Positions 6,465-8,538 of a stretch of 8,538 nt of DNA are shown piece by piece; position 1 is the stretch's first letter, and each line of letters starts with the position of its first letter. The position numbers and the translations under genes were made by a program. The DNA lies in the NCBI GenBank assembly GCA_028290765.1, contig JAQGJF010000876.1:1-8538 (forward strand), written 5' to 3'. The DNA is from Tardiphaga sp. (GTDB lineage: Bacteria > Pseudomonadota > Alphaproteobacteria > Rhizobiales > Xanthobacteraceae). Under the pieces are notes generated by a model. It worked only from the letters and a program-made list of their open reading frames with translations, was not told the origin of the DNA and made no database searches.

Positions 6465-7219
6465 AGTACGATTCACGAGGGCTGGTGATTCCGGTGGGAC
6501 TGATTGTTCTCGCCGAGACCGGCGCCTGGGTCACGCATCTGCAGAGCGACAGCCTGGCGCCGCCGTCGGCGATTGCCATGGCCTGGCTCGAGGCGCTGCG
6601 CGACGGCAGTCTGTTGGCCTCGACGCTGCAGACGCTGGCCTGCGCCATGGCCGGGCTGAGCATCGGCTTCGGTCTCGGGCTGGCGCTCGGCGTCCTGATC
6701 GGACTGTACCGTCCGCTCAACTATCTGCTCGAAGTCATCATCGAGACGATCCGGCCGATCCCCTCCGTCGCACTGATTCCGATTGCGCTCCTGGTCTATG
6801 GGTTCGGCTATCGCATGGAAATTCTGATCGTCGCCTTCGCGACCTTGTGGCCGGCGCTGATCCTGTCGCGGGCGGCGGTCGCGAACATCGAGCCGAGATT
6901 GATCGAGGTGTCGCGCGTGCTGCAGCTCAGCCTCGCGGCACGCATCTTCAAGATCGCGATCCCGGCGGCGCTGCCGCGGATATTCGTGGCGCTCCGGCTC
7001 TCGGTCGGCATTTCCCTGATCGTCGCGGTGACCGTCGAAGTCAGCTCCAACACCATCGGCGTCGGCGACCGGATGATGCAGGCGAGCCAGGCGCTCCAAC
7101 CCGCGATCATGCTGGCTTACCTGGTATGGGTCGGTGTGCTCGGTTGGATCCTGAGTGCCGCGATGTCGGTGGCACAGCGCAGGATGTTTGGCGCGGCGGC
7201 CAATCTGGAGGGAACATGA
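6461..7219 (+). CDS. ABC transporter permease 1 (NitT/TauT family)
   Basis: This 252-residue membrane protein has about six predicted transmembrane segments: roughly 8-24, 57-83, 100-116, 119-140, 175-195 and 214-235. It carries the family's P-P-S after the first helix (APPSAIAMAWLEAL) and IRPIPSVALIPIALLVYGFG, typical of SsuC/TauC-type permeases. The cytoplasmic EAA coupling loop is at residues 149-174 (EVSRVLQLSLAARIFKIAIP, then AALPRI). The normally conserved glycine of this loop is Q155 here, while the partner permease keeps G161. It overlaps the ATPase and the next permease by ATGA at both ends, so the three are a translational unit. It probably forms a heterodimeric channel with the 7216-7983 product. 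Confidence 0.93.
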   Translation: MKYDSRGLVIPVGLIVLAETGAWVTHLQSDSLAPPSAIAMAWLEALRDGSLLASTLQTLACAMAGLSIGFGLGLALGVLIGLYRPLNYLLEVIIETIRPIPSVALIPIALLVYGFGYRMEILIVAFATLWPALILSRAAVANIEPRLIEVSRVLQLSLAARIFKIAIPAALPRIFVALRLSVGISLIVAVTVEVSSNTIGVGDRMMQASQALQPAIMLAYLVWVGVLGWILSAAMSVAQRRMFGAAANLEGT

Positions 7220-7983
7220 CCCGGTCCGCCCGCGGGATGTGGCTCATCGTGAGCTTTCTGGCCGCCGCGCTTGCCGTTTTGGCCTGGCAGAAGATTGCCG
7301 ATGCACGACTGATTTCGCCGGTGTTCCTGCCCGGACCCGACCGCGCCTGGGCGGCGCTCACCCACGGATTGACCCAGGGGGATCTGCTGAACCGCTGGAT
7401 CGGCACCATCCGTCATATGTTCCTCGGTTGGCTGCTGGCTTCGCTGGTGGGCGTTATGATCGGTGCCGCGATCGGTTCGTCGGAGCGCGCGCGCGCTTAT
7501 TTCGGACCGATACTGGAGTTGATGCGCCCGCTGCCCGCCTCCGCGCTGGTGCCGCTGGCGATCTCGTTGCTCGGCCTGACGGAACGCATGGTGCTGGCGG
7601 TGATCGCGTTCGGCGCGCTCTGGCCCATGCTGCTGGCGACGGTGCACGGCTTTGCCGCGGTCGAACCACGGCTTTACGAAGTGAGCCGGGCGCTGGGACT
7701 GTCGCGATGGGAGCAGATCTACAAGATCTCGCTGCCGAGTTCGCTGCCCGATATTCTGTCGGGCATGCGGCTGGGACTGACCATTGCTCTGATCCTCGCG
7801 GTGGTCGGCGAAATGCTCGCAAGCCAGGAGGGACTGGGCAATCAGATCCTGCTCGCGGCACGCTCGTTTCGCGCTGCCGACCTCTACGCCGGGGTGATCC
7901 TGCTCGGCGTCACCGGCTATGTGACGGCGCTGCTGCTGGGCGCCGTCGAGGCTCGCTTATTGAAGTGGCGGCCGTCGCGATGA
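7216..7983 (+). CDS. ABC transporter permease 2 (NitT/TauT family)
   Basis: This 255-residue permease has about six hydrophobic segments: roughly 8-24, 68-88, 105-120, 125-145, 183-201 and 223-243. It has SPVFLPGPDRAWAAL after the first helix, MRPLPASALVPLAISLLG, and a canonical EAA loop at residues 155-180 with G161 (EVSRALGLSRWEQIYKISLP). ATG at 7216 overlaps the stop of permease 1 in ATGA. GGAGGG at 7207-7212 is close (three bases), so ATG at 7237 is a possible alternative start. It is a divergent homologue of permease 1, not a recent copy. Many SsuC/TauC systems use one permease as a homodimer, so two genes here imply a heterodimer. Confidence 0.93.
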   Translation: MTRSARGMWLIVSFLAAALAVLAWQKIADARLISPVFLPGPDRAWAALTHGLTQGDLLNRWIGTIRHMFLGWLLASLVGVMIGAAIGSSERARAYFGPILELMRPLPASALVPLAISLLGLTERMVLAVIAFGALWPMLLATVHGFAAVEPRLYEVSRALGLSRWEQIYKISLPSSLPDILSGMRLGLTIALILAVVGEMLASQEGLGNQILLAARSFRAADLYAGVILLGVTGYVTALLLGAVEARLLKWRPSR

Positions 7984-8046
7984 GGCGCGGTCAAACCAGG
8001 CATTCGCTGAACAATCGTGCACGCAAATCACGAACGGGAGAACCTC

Positions 8047-8538
8047 ATGGCGCCAAGGCGTTTTATCGATATCTCGGTCCCGCTGCAGGCGGGCATCAAA
8101 TCGGACCCGCCCGGCCTCGAGCCACAGATCGAATATTTTGGTCACAAGGACGCCTTGCAGGAAGTGCAGGCGATGATGGGCATCGGCCCTGACAAGCTGC
8201 CTGACGGCGAGGCCTGGGCGTTCGAGCGCGTCCAGATGAGCACGCATAACGGCACGCATCTGGACGCGCCGTGGCACTATCACTCGACCATGGACGGCGG
8301 AAAGCCATCGGCCACCATCGACCAGATCCCGCTCGACTGGTGTTTCAGGCCGGGCGTCAAACTGGATTTTCGCGATAGGCCGGATGGCTATGTCTGCACT
8401 GCGGCCGATGTCGAGACCGAGCTGAAACGCATCGATTACCAGCTTCAGCCGCTCGACATCGTGGTGGTCAACACCGCCGCCGGCATGCGCTATGGCCAGG
8501 AAGACTTCGTCAACCGCGGCTGCGGCATGGGGCGCGAG
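8047..8538 (+). CDS. Cyclase-family metal-dependent hydrolase (kynurenine formamidase-like), 5' part, runs off the right edge
   Basis: The frame from ATG 8047 is open to the window end, giving 164 residues. GGGAGA at 8036-8041 lies five bases upstream. The product begins RRFIDISVPLQAGI, the usual cyclase-family opening. The metal-binding motif H67-N-G-T-H71-L-D73-A-P-W-H77 matches the HxGTHxDxxxH signature of this Mn/Zn hydrolase fold. PLDIVVVNT at 136-144 is the conserved central strand. Known members hydrolyse N-formylkynurenine, isatin and other cyclic amides or lactones. Family proteins run from about 210 to 330 residues, so the C-terminus is missing. It follows permease 2 by 63 bp in the same direction and probably belongs to the operon. 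A ring-opening or amidohydrolase step is likely; the substrate is unknown. Confidence 0.9.
   Translation, partial: MAPRRFIDISVPLQAGIKSDPPGLEPQIEYFGHKDALQEVQAMMGIGPDKLPDGEAWAFERVQMSTHNGTHLDAPWHYHSTMDGGKPSATIDQIPLDWCFRPGVKLDFRDRPDGYVCTAADVETELKRIDYQLQPLDIVVVNTAAGMRYGQEDFVNRGCGMGRE

Noticed and set aside
8015..8033. Small inverted repeat TCGTG/CACGA before the cyclase gene
   Set aside because: It is a five-base stem with a nine-base loop, within chance expectation for GC-rich DNA.

Overview
The window looks like chromosomal DNA of a high-GC alphaproteobacterium, probably of the Bradyrhizobium/Rhodopseudomonas type. The GC-rich third codon positions, long spurious ORFs on the antisense strand and NitT/TauT-type transporter proteins all fit this. 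The taxonomic call is inference by eye, not a search. No tRNA, rRNA, insertion sequence, integrase or CRISPR array was seen, and there is no sign of recent transfer.

Layout. (1) Bases 1-415, minus strand: the 5' part of a hydantoinase/oxoprolinase subunit A gene (HyuA type) that runs off the left edge. (2) Bases 416-516: an AT-rich divergent regulatory region with two interrupted inverted repeats. One covers a perfect extended -10 element. (3) Bases 517-1455: a LysR-family regulator transcribed away from hyuA. (4) Bases 1456-1648: a non-coding stretch with short repeats and palindromes. It ends in a 20-codon leader ORF with a strong Shine-Dalgarno whose stop overlaps the TTG start of the next gene. 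(5) Bases 1649-8538, plus strand: a tightly packed operon. Its order is a DenD-like SDR dehydrogenase, a periplasmic substrate-binding protein with a GTG start, a second paralogous DenD-like SDR, a fumarylacetoacetate hydrolase (FAH)-family enzyme, an ABC ATPase, two different ABC permeases joined by ATGA overlaps, and the start of a metal-dependent cyclase-family hydrolase that runs off the right edge.

The genes read as one uptake-and-degradation locus. A complete NitT/TauT-family importer (binding protein, ATPase, two permeases) would bring in a small organic acid, cyclic amide/imide or aromatic-type compound. The cyclase-family hydrolase and the ATP-dependent hydantoinase-type enzyme would open rings or cleave amide bonds. 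The two SDRs would do NAD(P)-dependent oxidation or reduction, and the FAH-family enzyme would cleave or hydrate a beta-dicarbonyl or 2-keto acid intermediate. The LysR protein, between the divergent hyuA and the operon, is the obvious controller. The substrate cannot be read from the sequence. The combination does not match any well-known pathway that I recognise.
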